Below, in pieces: positions 9,363-20,491 of a stretch of DNA of 56,230 bases. Within the stretch, counting starts at the first letter, position 1. Each line of letters opens with the position of its first letter. The stretch spans positions 1 to 56,230 of the forward strand of contig JAMYHX010000274.1 of assembly GCA_025529335.1 (NCBI GenBank), given 5' to 3'. The position numbers and the translations under genes are program-made. This stretch comes from Rhizopus sp. PT2906 (Eukaryota; Mucoromycota; Mucoromycetes; Mucorales; Rhizopodaceae). A model generated the notes under the pieces. The model did no database searches and had not been told where the DNA came from. It saw nothing but the letters and a program-made list of their open reading frames with translations.

Positions 9363-11438
9363 ATGTCAACTACTTTAAGCAGGTTGCCCTTGATTCCCTT
9401 ATCTCCACTTGTTCAAACATCGATTGATTCTGCCAAATATCTTGCAGCAATCACTCAAAACTTATCTGAACATCCTGATGACACTAGGCTTCAGAAGCAT
9501 TTATCCTCAACCAGAGAAAAATTAGATCAAATCACCAAACACACCCAAACGATCCAAGTGAGCTTCCTTACTCAATTTAGTACGCAAGAGATTGCACAAG
9601 AGATTGCATATATTAATTCTCAGCTCTTTCGGCTCGTCGTTCTTGATTCTACGTGGATAGCCAACTATGATAAACGAGTGAACGTGATACCAATGTTGGA
9701 TTTTCACAGATATTTGTCTCATGCATTTGCTCATGAAGTCATTTGCAGCTCCTCAAGAAGTGATGTGAATATTGTGGCTCATCTCATACAAATCGCTACA
9801 ACGCTTCTGTTTGTTTATCGTGACTTTTCTGGTTGCACAGCCATTCTCAAATGCTTACAGATGCCAGAAATACAACGGATTGAAAACGTCTGGAGTCAGT
9901 GCCCGCCCAAGATGATAAAGATGTTTAAAGAACTCTTACCTCTTATATCCCCAGATAATCAATATGAAGTCTACCGCCAGGCCTTATGGTCATTGACACA
10001 CACATTTCTCGATATACCTCCTATGCGATCCCGCATGGTCGCCATACCATTTATGCATGCTCACTTTCAGGTCATACAAACAATCCCATCAACAGTCCAA
10101 ATAATGAAATTTTGCCAGCAGCTTACAAAAATAGACCCGAGCTTACTCGGACCCACAACCTCATCAGTAAAATTCACTCAGGATCTCAAAAGACCAAGTA
10201 TGGATCTCGAAAAGCTCCATACTAACCCAGCTGTTTATCATTGGCTCGTATCAAGAGCTTATTTAACCTATGCACAGCTGCGATGTGAAAGTCTGCATGT
10301 CATACCTTTGACTGCAGGAGAAAGGTTGCCTGAAATAGAAGAGGAGCATGACATGTACTGGAAGTTCTTCCGGTTGGAAGAAGAAGAAGAAAGTGATGAA
10401 GCCTTGAAGGATGTTGAAACGAAACTTATTAAGACTCAAAAGGATATTCCAGATCAAGTACAAGTCCCTAGCAGTGGTGGCAGTAATAATAAGGTTGATG
10501 ACAGTCATAGTCACGCTGCTGCTGCTGCTGTTGCTGATGATGATGATGATGATGATGCTATAGAAATAGTGGATACGGAATCTTTAGTCATTGAAAGTAA
10601 TAAGCTTGAATCCACAAATGAGATTGACAAAGTTGATGAAAGCAACGTCAGGACACAACAAGACAATCAAATAGTTGTAACAAAGGAAATGGCTATACCA
10701 GATTCTGCGTCACAAAACAACACAGAAGAGGTAGAGAAAACCTCAGATAAAGCGCAACAAGAAAGTTTACCTATAAAAGAGAATACCATCACCAAAGAAG
10801 AGGAAGAAGAAATAGTGTCCAAAGACGATACGAGTTCAATCAGCTCTAATAAAAAGCCAGGTGATAGAGAAGATGCATATCATTCAGAGGAAAGCATAAA
10901 CAACACAAGCAAGCTAAGCTCCGAAGAATTCGAGTGCATAGATCAGTCTGCATCTAGTACAAATGGAATATCAACGGAATCAGACATCGTCGTTTCTGAC
11001 AAGGATGACACAAACGACCAAAATTTAGCGGCCTCTCATACAACACCAGACCTTGCACTGACAACAACAACAACAACAACAACAACAGGCATTAGCCCAG
11101 AGGAAGACGAGAATGACGAAGAGTGGACAGGATACCCCTATGACGATAGCGCAAAAGAACAAGACGACGAAGATGAAGAGTGGACTGGTTATCCTGTCTC
11201 GACACCAGATGAAGAAGAAGATGAAGAGGAGATTTGGAAAGGATATCCTGCTCCTGAACAGCATATTATAGAAGAATGCAATCCTTCGTTTGTACCTTGG
11301 GACAAAAGAGGACAGTTACAAGCTATTGGAAAAGCAGCAGCAAGACGCATGCAGCACTCGTTATCTAGTACAGCGATGACTGAAACTGCAAGAAAAAGAT
11401 TACCTTCTTCGTTTGGACAATCTTCCGCTTCTACTTGA
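9363..11438 (+). CDS. Ras guanine-nucleotide exchange factor (RasGEF/CDC25 domain) with acidic WxGYP-repeat tail
   Basis: Single exon, 691 residues. Residues about 60-320 form a divergent RasGEF catalytic domain. It opens with FSTQEIAQEIAYINSQLFRLV. Next comes VNIVAHLIQIATTLLFVYRDFSGCTAIL, the 'I..A..L....NF...AI' helix pair of the family. IQRIENVWSQCPPKMIKMF and the IPFMHAHF segment follow. It would load GTP onto a Ras-type GTPase. No REM domain was recognised upstream. The C-terminal half is low-complexity and acidic (a poly-Asp run near 10540, a Thr repeat near 11065), then three copies of W-x-GYP in acidic context (EEWTGYP, EEWTGYP, EIWKGYP; bases about 11118-11250), then a basic C-terminus. 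The catalytic domain is divergent enough that the target GTPase cannot be named. Confidence 0.75.
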   Translation: MSTTLSRLPLIPLSPLVQTSIDSAKYLAAITQNLSEHPDDTRLQKHLSSTREKLDQITKHTQTIQVSFLTQFSTQEIAQEIAYINSQLFRLVVLDSTWIANYDKRVNVIPMLDFHRYLSHAFAHEVICSSSRSDVNIVAHLIQIATTLLFVYRDFSGCTAILKCLQMPEIQRIENVWSQCPPKMIKMFKELLPLISPDNQYEVYRQALWSLTHTFLDIPPMRSRMVAIPFMHAHFQVIQTIPSTVQIMKFCQQLTKIDPSLLGPTTSSVKFTQDLKRPSMDLEKLHTNPAVYHWLVSRAYLTYAQLRCESLHVIPLTAGERLPEIEEEHDMYWKFFRLEEEEESDEALKDVETKLIKTQKDIPDQVQVPSSGGSNNKVDDSHSHAAAAAVADDDDDDDAIEIVDTESLVIESNKLESTNEIDKVDESNVRTQQDNQIVVTKEMAIPDSASQNNTEEVEKTSDKAQQESLPIKENTITKEEEEEIVSKDDTSSISSNKKPGDREDAYHSEESINNTSKLSSEEFECIDQSASSTNGISTESDIVVSDKDDTNDQNLAASHTTPDLALTTTTTTTTTGISPEEDENDEEWTGYPYDDSAKEQDDEDEEWTGYPVSTPDEEEDEEEIWKGYPAPEQHIIEECNPSFVPWDKRGQLQAIGKAAARRMQHSLSSTAMTETARKRLPSSFGQSSAST

Positions 11439-11532
11439 GTTTATTATAGTTATTGCATGAAAAAAAAAGTAAAAACGTATTTACAAATGAAGTATGCAAA
11501 AAAAACAAGGGGGGGTGGTATATGTATAGTGT

Positions 11533-14500
11533 TTAGGGTTCTTCTGTTCCCATATATTGATTGCTTAGGAAATCGAATTCTTCATTGTTTTGAACAGTTT
11601 GATAAATGTGATAAGGTACCATCATTTTAATGGACTTGTCTGCTGATCCCTGCTCTTGTTCATGACACAAATCGACTGTCTTGGTTATCAATTTTTTAAG
11701 AAATGTACGCGTTGCCTATGATGAAATTATTAGATTCATACAATAAGGTTATTTGAGTAGCTTTACCTGTGTTAGCAAGTTACCGACTAGCAGTCTTTGT
11801 TCCATAGCTGATGGTAAATCAAAATCGGATGTAGGGCCTTGCAAGTTTCCGTCTCTTCCTAGAGTCATATCATTGGCAATAACGCTTTTCAGTCGTAATT
11901 GGCCAACAACAGACCATATCCAATCCATAGCACGTTCATTTGCAACATTCACGCCTTCCCCATAGCTCCATTCTTTTAAATTTTCAAGCAACTCACGCCG
12001 GCGTTGAATCTCTTCTTCGGATGTCTTTGGCTTTTGCTCATCCATATCAACATCAATATCCAGTTCATCTGAAAAACAATCATTAGAAACCTTATTTCGT
12101 ATGGAAACTACACTCTTTTACCTGCATCGTTTGACTCGTCCCAGCCGCGTTCTAACTGATTTAATAAACGCGATACACTTGTCGTACTATTGATAACTCC
12201 ATTACGCTTTCTTGTATTCCAACCCTTTGGACGACGTGGACATTGATCATCCACTGTTTCATCATGTCCATCTCGAAGGCTACCACAAAACTTACAAAAG
12301 CCCTGTACTGTAGTCTCAGCAGTACTCTCATCTGCATCTGTTTTTGTAGGTGTATACTTGTTTTGAACGCACCAAATCAAAACATCTTTTGTAGAGAGTG
12401 CTTCAGCAGCTATTCTCAACACATTATCGTTTGTTTCAAATGCCTTTTTTTGAGTCTCCAATCGTAGCAGACGAGCACGATGCCATTCAATCGCCTTTCG
12501 TTTACCAACTGGTAATTTGATAAAGGCCTTTGCGCTTGGAGCACAACTGTATGGAAGGGCTTTACCATGTGACGAGCCTATGTGGATCTAGTCAGTGATA
12601 GAAATAAAAAAAGTTTGTAATAATTTACCTGCTCGAACGAGTGGTAATTGTTGAACGGCTTCCTTCAAGATACCTCCTAGTAAGCTCATTTTTTGCTTTA
12701 CTGCCAATACTGCCGGCGATTCCAATGTAGGTGTATTCATAGGCGAAATGGTGGTTTTATCAGTAAAGTCTGTATTTCTATCTAGTTCGATTTCGATGCT
12801 TCTTTCACTTCCGAGCATCTGCTTTCCAGAGTGGGTATCGTCTAATTTTAAATGATGTATGATATCTACTGATTTGTTTCTACGCTTATCTACAAAAAAG
12901 AGCTGAATACGGATCGGAAACTCTCCCCATCCAAGACGGGTGAGTTTGAATGGAGGCTCTGTCACGTCAACCACATTATGAGGTTTGTAACTGGGATGTA
13001 GATGAAATCGAACACAAGTAATAAAATCTTCTTGTTTTGTCTGTGGTGGCTCAACAACATATATCATCCATTTATGTGTAAATTGTTTCAGCAAAGGATC
13101 GCGTCGTTCTGGGCTAATGAATTTACTGACATTGCCCACAATAATACGTCGCTTTATATAAAATCTGGAGCCTATGTCAGCTGTTGAAGCCAAAGACGAA
13201 GAAGAAGAGGCGGGGATGGCCCTCACAGCTGCGGCTACTGACTCTACTGTGGGCGCGTTTGATTCCTCGCTCTTATTCGCCTCGACGTTTGGTTGACCAT
13301 TCGTTAGGGCAGATATTGATGATGTTTCTGTTTCCTTATTTTCATCTTCTTTATCTATCGACGTGGCTACAGCCTGATCAGTTACTGGGCTCTGTTCTTT
13401 TAATATTCCCGTTGTCGGTGTTTCTGCTGTCGGCGTGCCCGCTGTAGGTGTACCCACAGTAGGTGTACCCACTGTAGATGTACCCACTGTAGATGTACCC
13501 ACTGTAGATGTACCCGCTGTAGATGTTTCTACTGTAGGTGTACTCACTGTAGGTGTGTCTGCTGCAGATGTTTCCATTGTTGGTGTGTACGCTGTGGGCG
13601 TGCCTGTGGGTGTGCTATCCATTAATACATCTGTTGCTTTTTTGTTGGTCTCTAACTCTAAATCGACATCTTCTTCAAATACTTTGATTGATGGCTATAA
13701 AGCAAAGGATCTGTTAGATATTGACATGCAGCATAACTACGTTTTACCCTCTCGAGTTTTTTCGAGGTTGGCCTATTATTTTAAAAAGTTAAAAAAAGAG
13801 CTCTTTAGCTGAGACAACGCTGATACTTACTTTGATGCAGCAGGAATAATGCTTAATATTGGTCTTAATCGCGCTGGACTATCTAATGGCACCTCTGACT
13901 CATCCACAGGTGTTCCACATTTCAATAACATTTGTTCATATGGTCCGAATTCCAGGTTATGTGATATTCTGCAGTGATTCAAAAATCCTTGCTGGTTGGC
14001 AAAATCTCCACGGTGACATGCAGGACATGCTAAACTGTAGCCAATGGTAAGAATCCTAGTTTTAACATGACATAACCTGTTATCATTACCTCACATAAAC
14101 GCCGTCATGTCTTCTGCCATACAGCTGGTTCTTTTCGGGATTTCGGTACACTTTCCTCTTGGGTGTTGTTGGAGTTGATGGTAGTGGCTGTGGAAACAAG
14201 CCGTTTTGATACATGGCTGATCGACGGGTATAATGCGATGATTCAGGCATTGAGCTAGCCATGGATTCTGATAAAGTATAAGTTATTGCTTTCCTCCAAC
14301 ATGTGTATAATGATACCATTTTTAATTGCTTGTTTCAAATCAGATAAAATACTCTCTGCTCTTGTTATCTCTTGCTTAATAGTTGCAATTTCCTTTTGTT
14401 TGAGATAAATCTCCAAGTCAAATTGGTGATTTATTATGGTTACGATCTTTTCTCTTGTTGCTTCGTCTAAAGTAAATGTTAATTAAATAGTTAATGCATA

Positions 14501-14587
14501 AACTATCTAAAGAATACCTCTCGGAACATCTCCTATTGTTTTTTTATTTGGCAGTTGACTTGGTGGATCTACATTCGGTAGTTCCAT
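11533..14587 (-). CDS. YEATS2-like chromatin reader with C2H2 finger
   Basis: Likely histone acyl-lysine reader of an acetyltransferase complex. The gene runs from ATG 14585-14587 (MELPNVDPPSQ) to the stop at 11533-11535 in many exons. Pieces in order: an N-terminal coiled coil (QKEIATIKQEITRAESI); a C2H2-like finger (CPACHRGDFANQQGFLNHCR, then ISH); a Thr-rich repeat (13410-13620); and a YEATS domain (IIVGNVSKFI, HKWMIYVVEPP, SYKPHNVVDV, PPFKLTRLGWGEFPIRIQL). The C-terminal region resembles the YEATS2 tail (LPVGKRKAIEWHRARLLRL, FCKFCGSLRDGH). The YEATS core keeps the GWGEFP aromatic-cage loop. Human YEATS2 belongs to the ATAC complex. The C-terminal homology, and not just the YEATS domain, separates this gene from Taf14, Yaf9 and Sas5. 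Confidence 0.82.
13410..13620 (-). repeat. In-frame 15-nt tandem repeat encoding (V/A)(G/E)TPT units
   Basis: Inside the YEATS2-like gene about a dozen imperfect 15-nt units encode pentapeptides such as VGTPT, VGTST and AGTPT. Because the period is a multiple of three, the opposite strand is also open through it (a run of VDVPT units). The repeat probably varies in copy number between strains. Confidence 0.85.
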
Positions 14588-17188
14588 CCCTTTATTACTT
14601 TCTTGTTATCAAGCGAATGGAAAAACAAATGAATGAGATGTGTGCAGAAAATTAAATAAAAACAAGTCACAATTTGACACAAAACTAAAAGTTAGCTTAT
14701 TTTACAAAAAGTGAGCTTTGTGAAGGCTACTCTTGATGAAATGGGTAGTCGTAAATAATATCCTTATACATAGATTAACTAATATAGGAAAGTGTATCCA
14801 TTCTCGAGGATATTGTCTACTGCGTTCCATAAATTACAATAACAATTAACAGCTAAACTAAACACGCTTCAGTTAATTCTACATGGACTTACACTGCTGT
14901 CTAAGAGCGATATGGCCGCCTTTGTTGTCAATTGGACCAAGAGAAAGAGAGAGAGAGAGAGATCCTGAAGGGAACAAGTCCAGGTACCATACGTTGATGA
15001 TAACGAATTCGGAGACTGAACTAATGTATGATGATGCATAAATTTCGAAAAAGTTGACATTCAACGCTTGACCATTTCTTTCGCGTTTAAAACCACCATA
15101 GTCAAACAAGTCTCAATCTATTTAACAGCAGTAGAAGACATGCTTCCCTAAAGAAGTATATACAACCCACATGATCGAATATATTACCAAGGCAAAACTC
15201 AGCACTTGTCAACCGAGGTTGCTTAAATAACTGGATCTTCCAAGTTCTGCTAAATTCGCGAGCATTGTCAGGAAAAAGCTCTCAATGTACCAAAGCCGTG
15301 AATAAGCATTTCAGCCAACTGATTTAAATCTATTCTATGAAAAAAAGCATGTCAACAGCTGACATTTTTAAGCTAAAACATTGGACTTAAACCTTGTATG
15401 ATTGATTACGTTTATGCTAGTCACTTTATGTCCTTGGAAGGCGAAGCCAGCCTCAGATCAGATATAAAGGCTTACACAGATACTGATGAGGTTCGATTTC
15501 TCTTTTTTGTAATCAAGTAAAATGACCGAGTGGTGCCAGCGGAGAGATGGTCTATTCAAGCTGTCAGTCGAAATGCAGCATATTCTGAATCGTTTAGTAG
15601 AGCATGGTGCCAATATCCCTGATATTTTCAGTATGCTGGTATATGGTATGTGTATATATTATTAGCATTTACACACCAGGCCAACTATTCAAATTGTACA
15701 TGATTCAACTGCAGCTTTTACGTGGTAGCATTGGTTGTACCAAAAGTCTGTACAATGATGAAGATTAGAACGTGTTTTCTTCCTCGTTGGTCTGAAGCTT
15801 TGCAACGTAGCAATCAGCATCTAGCTCTTGTTTGCACTGCTACCAGATCTTCTTTGTAAACAAATACCACTATGAACTGGACTTGCAAGACATCAATAAA
15901 AGTTGATAAATAATATTCTTGTTTTTTCCTTGTTTATTGAATACTATCAAACAAAGTAGCTTTATACACAAACGTGAAAGTACACTTTTTTGATAATTAA
16001 GGAAGCTCTGGCCATGAAGATGAAAATTGAAAGAGAGGCATTTCCTTGAAGGCAAGTGCTATTCAGCTTTTTCTCTCAATAAAAATAGCTTCTCAGTTAA
16101 CAAATGTGTTGCTTGATTGAAAAGCATAATAATAAAAATCGGGAGGGAGTTAATACAACAATAAAAAAACACCTTATTTTCAAACACCACCCATTGGCGT
16201 TCCGATGACTAAAAATACATTTACATCCGTTTTTGCAGGATCACTAAAAAAATCCGTATTTTCCTAGAAATCTTTGTTTAAAGATAAGGGATCTTGCCGT
16301 TGTACGAAATTTTCGTTCGATATTAACATCACTCAGAGAGACAGGCGATCAACTTGAGAGATTCACGAGATACACCAAGGAAGATAATAAACGAAAAAGA
16401 AAGGGACCACAACACCAAAGTAACAAAGCAAGTCAGACTTGATTTCGCCTCGATTATCGCTGAGGACACCCAGAATAAAAGCTATTTAACCATTTACAAA
16501 TTATTTGTAAGCGTGTAGCTTCATCGTTGACTTTGTCTCAATTTTTGTGTATGATTATCTAGTTTTAATTACGAGGTGTTTAACTTGTTTAATTCATCCA
16601 ATTTTAGCTTAAAACCCTGTAAGGCCGCATTGAAGGAAAAAGAAAAAACGCAAGTCCGCCTGGGTTATTGTAAAAATATGTGAATAAAGAACAAAAGAAA
16701 AGAAGGAGAAGCTATGAATCTTTAGTAGAGATGGGTTATGTTTCCATTCTTCGGATCCTACAACGTTAAAGTTAACATTGATTTCAAGGAAAGTAATTGT
16801 CTTGGTTAAATTAGGAAATTAAGAATGAAGTAAGCTAGATGGAAGTTTCTTTTATGTATCAAAGAAATCGGCGAATCGTCAATCCTTTTCTAGTCTATTC
16901 CGTGTTACTTTTTATTTGATGTATTCATCTTGTGTTTTCTTTTTATATATTCTCATCAATTATTTTGTCGTGTGAGTATATTTCAAGCCAAGCTGACCAG
17001 TACAATAACGCTGCAGCGTGTGTCACGTTATTTGAGGCACAGAAGTTACTTTTTTTGAATAGATCCGTTCTGTACCTTCCTTTTAAAGTTATTGACCATA
17101 TTTCTGTGCAACGATCAAGGGTTTTTCTTTGGTGGTTTCCATGGTTTCCAAATCATTTCCTTTTATTTTTTTTTCTTTCTAACTAAAC
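14588..17188. other. Gene-poor region of 2.6 kb
   Basis: No intact gene was found. The stretch holds the upstream regions of the YEATS2-like and Kelch genes, a GA repeat near 14941-14961, an open minus-strand segment at 14879-15109 with protein-like composition but no recognised homology, and a transposase-like fragment at about 15410-15650. Confidence 0.5.
15411..15650 (+). pseudogene. Decayed helix-turn-helix transposase fragment (IS630/mariner-type N-terminus)
   Basis: One frame reads DYVYASHFMSLEGEAS, then AYTDTDEVRFLFFVIK, a stop codon, VPAERWSIQAVSRNAAY, and another stop. The segment with AYTDTDEVRF resembles FYTDQDKVRFFKLVFEK in the helix-turn-helix protein at 36 kb, and the next part would be the first helix-turn-helix. 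Two stop codons in about 80 codons and no downstream DDE region show a relic. The match is short and could be chance. Confidence 0.35.
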
Positions 17189-19144
17189 ATGGTTGCCTTG
17201 ACGAATAATGGACAACTAAAACAGTCAATTTCAGATCTAACAACAGAAACTAAATCTACAAAGGGAGATATTCCACCTGCTCTTGTAGGCGCATCTACTA
17301 CTGTTATCGGTAATGATCTCTATGTTTTTGGCGGGCGAGTCGCTAGTTCACGACAAATGACAAACCATCTGTATATCCTCAACCTGTCCACTCTTGTCTG
17401 GATGCGACATATCGCGCCTCCCGATTCAGCTCTACCTCCATCACCGCGTTACTTCCATTCAGCTACTGCTTATAAGAATAGATACATTGTTGTCTTTGGA
17501 GGCATGTCTAATGTGTCTCCTACCAATCGACGCAAACAGGCCCCCAATGAGGAAAAATTATACGCAATGGACGATATCGCTATGTTTGATGTTGAGACCA
17601 TGTCCTGGATCGAGATTCAATCTTCACCTAGTATCTTTACTCCACAAGCCCGCTATGCTCACTTGGCAACCATCTGGAATGATGACAAGTTTGTGATATT
17701 TGGAGGGCAGGACGCGAATAATCAGCATGTATACGAAACTAATGTTTTTGATCTCAAAGATTCATCTTGGATTCATGGTGGTCCCATCCAGGGTTCATAC
17801 GATGCTTACCGTGCAGTGGCCTTTTGTCCCTCTTCCGACAACATTTCCTCTTATTACGGTAAATTGTCCACACCCTTCTGGGACCGAAGTAATGATGATG
17901 AACCACCCGTGTGCATCTATGCCAACTATAACTTTAATGATCTTACTCGCGATCTCCACAGCTTTTGGCCACTTAAATCACCGCATACAGCCGAGCTTCA
18001 TCCGCATGAAATGACAGGTTCTTTGCTTCCACCAGGTCTCCGTTTCCCTACCGGCCAATTGGTTGGACAATACTTTCTTGTGTCTGGTACACTTCTTACA
18101 CCCACGCAGCGCGGCTATCATATCTGGGCACTCAATCTTACCAATCTTTCTTGGACACATATTGATACAGGCAAGATGATGACACAAGGCTCATGGAATC
18201 GAGGTCTTCTCTCTGGACAGAAATACTATGTGCTGGGCCATAGCCAAAGAGATCTCAAGGAGGACTATAGTTATCGACGAATCAACTTTGATCACATTAG
18301 TATAGTTGATCTTGAAGCATTTGGTATCTTTGAACTACCCAGGGCTACTTGTTCACCGCTTGCTCAAGAATTGGGTCTCGCCATGATTGATGAACCAACT
18401 ATATCCGATATTACCATTTGGACTTCCGATCAGCAATCGGTCGTTGCTAATTCGACCATTCTAGCAGAACGCTGGCCCGATTTTGCTCAATTGCTGCAGG
18501 AAGATCAAAATCGAGAAAAGAAAATCTTGTATTTCCCTGAAACATACGCGGTTACTGTTGCCTTCTTGCAATATCTCTATACAGATCACGTCATGACCGC
18601 ACAGCAGCACCAACCTCAAATCCTTGCTCGTCTCCTGGTGCTTGCCGATATGTACCACATGGATCGATTGAGGCAGTTAACAACATTTGCCCTGCATCAG
18701 CTTCTCACGATCTCTACTGCTAGCTTAGTTTATGAGACAGCCACTCTTACCTTCCAAAACGCTCTGCAGATCAGAGCCCTTCGAGTCTTGCTCAACACCA
18801 AACGCTTATTACAGCAGCAAAAGGAACATCAACAACATCTGCCACCACCTCTGCCTCAGACTCCCATGGAAGAATGGACCCCCAACGTTCCACCATCTCC
18901 TGCGATCACTCTCCATGGTAGCAGTGGTGCCTCATATTACTCTTCTGGTGATGAATACTCTTACCCAGGATCTCCTCCTCCGTCTTCTTACTCGTTTACA
19001 AACCTTCGTCGCCTTGCACAACCACCACCTACTCCTACTGAACCAAGATATTTGTATTCCTCACCATCAAAATCAGCACCTGTAAGCTCATCGCCTATTC
19101 CTAAAAAGAAAATACCAGAATATGGTTTATTTAATGTACTATAA
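17189..19144 (+). CDS. Kelch-repeat and BTB-domain protein (Ral2/LZTR1 style)
   Basis: Single exon, 651 residues. The N-terminal half is a Kelch propeller: blades at GNDLYVFGGRV, RYIVVFGGMS, KFVIFGGQDANN, then GQYFLVSGTLL and GQKYYVLGHS, with the usual W at blade ends (LVWMRHI, MSWIEIQ, SSWIHGG, LSWTHID). Residues about 405-540 form a BTB/POZ-like domain (ISDITIWTSDQQSVVANSTI .. FPETYAVTVAFLQYLYTD .. LLVLADMYHMDRLRQL). The rest is Ser/Pro-rich and disordered. Kelch followed by BTB is the order of S. pombe Ral2, which acts with Ras1, and of LZTR1, which promotes RAS ubiquitination through cullin 3. Substrate-adaptor or Ras-pathway function is inference. No lesion. Confidence 0.8.
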   Translation: MVALTNNGQLKQSISDLTTETKSTKGDIPPALVGASTTVIGNDLYVFGGRVASSRQMTNHLYILNLSTLVWMRHIAPPDSALPPSPRYFHSATAYKNRYIVVFGGMSNVSPTNRRKQAPNEEKLYAMDDIAMFDVETMSWIEIQSSPSIFTPQARYAHLATIWNDDKFVIFGGQDANNQHVYETNVFDLKDSSWIHGGPIQGSYDAYRAVAFCPSSDNISSYYGKLSTPFWDRSNDDEPPVCIYANYNFNDLTRDLHSFWPLKSPHTAELHPHEMTGSLLPPGLRFPTGQLVGQYFLVSGTLLTPTQRGYHIWALNLTNLSWTHIDTGKMMTQGSWNRGLLSGQKYYVLGHSQRDLKEDYSYRRINFDHISIVDLEAFGIFELPRATCSPLAQELGLAMIDEPTISDITIWTSDQQSVVANSTILAERWPDFAQLLQEDQNREKKILYFPETYAVTVAFLQYLYTDHVMTAQQHQPQILARLLVLADMYHMDRLRQLTTFALHQLLTISTASLVYETATLTFQNALQIRALRVLLNTKRLLQQQKEHQQHLPPPLPQTPMEEWTPNVPPSPAITLHGSSGASYYSSGDEYSYPGSPPPSSYSFTNLRRLAQPPPTPTEPRYLYSSPSKSAPVSSSPIPKKKIPEYGLFNVL

Positions 19145-19252
19145 AAAAAGTTGATATACCTGCAATTTTTTAAAAATCGGCCTGGAGCCAATCATTAATA
19201 AAAATTTAAAAGCCACGAGGAAATGTGCCTTTTTCTTTTGCTTTTGCACACA

Positions 19253-20437
19253 ATGTCTACTAGCAGTAAAAGTTTGAGACTCTCTTCTTTCCCTTGTTTT
19301 TATTCCCATTGCTCACTTTCTCTCTGCTCCTTTTTTTGCAGCTTCAGTTTGTACAATTCCTAGAGATCAGTGGCCATTTGTGGAAGTTTTACCAGACGAG
19401 TATGAGCGTGAGCTAGAAACGATCGATGTGTATATTGCCAAGATAGATTGTAAACAAACGAATCCACTATTAAAGTATGTCTTGTTTTCTTTTGGCTTTT
19501 CTTTTCTTTTTTTTGCTCATGAATTTTCAATAGATTTGTACAAAAGCATTTACCAGCATTAGAGCATTTAGAGCATTGTAAACGAATCAGACGACCCACT
19601 CATGAAAAGACAGCAGGTTTTTTTTAATATATATTCTCTTTGAGATAAGCTTGGTTTCGCTTTCTGTGACTGACTCTTTTCAAAACAAACCACTATACGA
19701 GTATAGATTTAAAGTTAGAAGTCATTCTTTGTTTAAGAGACAAGATATCAAAAGAGGATCTGATACAACTTCTCGAGCAAAATGGGTTTGGTCAGGCAGA
19801 GATCACAATCACGTCTGTGTGTAAGCATGCTCCATTGAATAGAAAGCAGTATGAGGCATGGAGAGGTCTTTGGCCATTGTCCTATCGAGAGGACACACGG
19901 CTGGACCCTAAATTTACCGAGGATGACATTGAGACGATTCATGCTCACATGGATTCGATTCTTGCAACAGACACCATCACCTGCCGAATCGTTAACCCAT
20001 CAACAAACAGTGTGTTGGCGCAAGAAAGCGACTCGAGATCAGAGCATCCCCTGCATCATGCTGTCATGAACGCTATCGATCAGGTCGCACAAGCTGAGCG
20101 ATCAACTAAAAAGCGAGGGGCAAGAGAAATGCTTGAACAGGAAAAGGTGTCATATCTTTGCACAGGATACGATGTCTACGTTACGCATGAACCGTGTGCC
20201 ATGTAAGGCTTTTTTATTCTATTTTGTTTAAGCGAGAAATAACATGATAATAGGTGTTCTATGGCCCTAGTGCACTCTAGAGTCGCTCGCGTGTTTTACA
20301 GTATACCCTCCAAGACTGGTTGCCTAGGAACAAATTACAAAATCCATTCACATCCAAGCCTAAACCATCGATTCCGTGTGTTTAAGGATGTGCTGAAAAA
20401 TAGAAAACAAATAGAAACAGGAAACATAGAAATATAA
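19253..20437 (+). CDS. TAD3: tRNA-specific adenosine deaminase subunit 3 (Tad3/ADAT3)
   Basis: Non-catalytic partner of Tad2; the heterodimer converts A34 to inosine in tRNA anticodons. The model starts at ATG 19253 with a 13-nt first exon (MSTS) spliced to VCTIPRDQWPFVEVLPDEYE; the donor GTAAAAG lies at 19266. Later exons give KHAPLNRKQYEAWRGLWP, typical of the ADAT3 N-terminal half, and the deaminase core HPLHHAVMNAIDQV. There the catalytic Glu of H-A-E is replaced by Val (H-A-V), the hallmark of the pseudo-catalytic subunit. The zinc ligands PCAMC follow across the last intron (THEPCAM then CSMALVHSRV). The stop is TAA 20435-20437. The very short first exon is the least certain part. Confidence 0.88.
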
Positions 20438-20491
20438 AATAAAAGCCACCCATTTTCCCACCTCACTTTATACTTCCCTTTTTTTTTCTAT

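Noticed and set aside
13410..13620. CRISPR-like array
   Set aside because: The tandem units are contiguous 15-mers without spacers and lie within a coding exon of a fungal gene.
13435..13812. 125-codon plus-strand frame of VDVPT/VGVPT units
   Set aside because: It is the other strand of the in-frame 15-bp repeat of the YEATS2-like gene and keeps open only because the period is a multiple of three.
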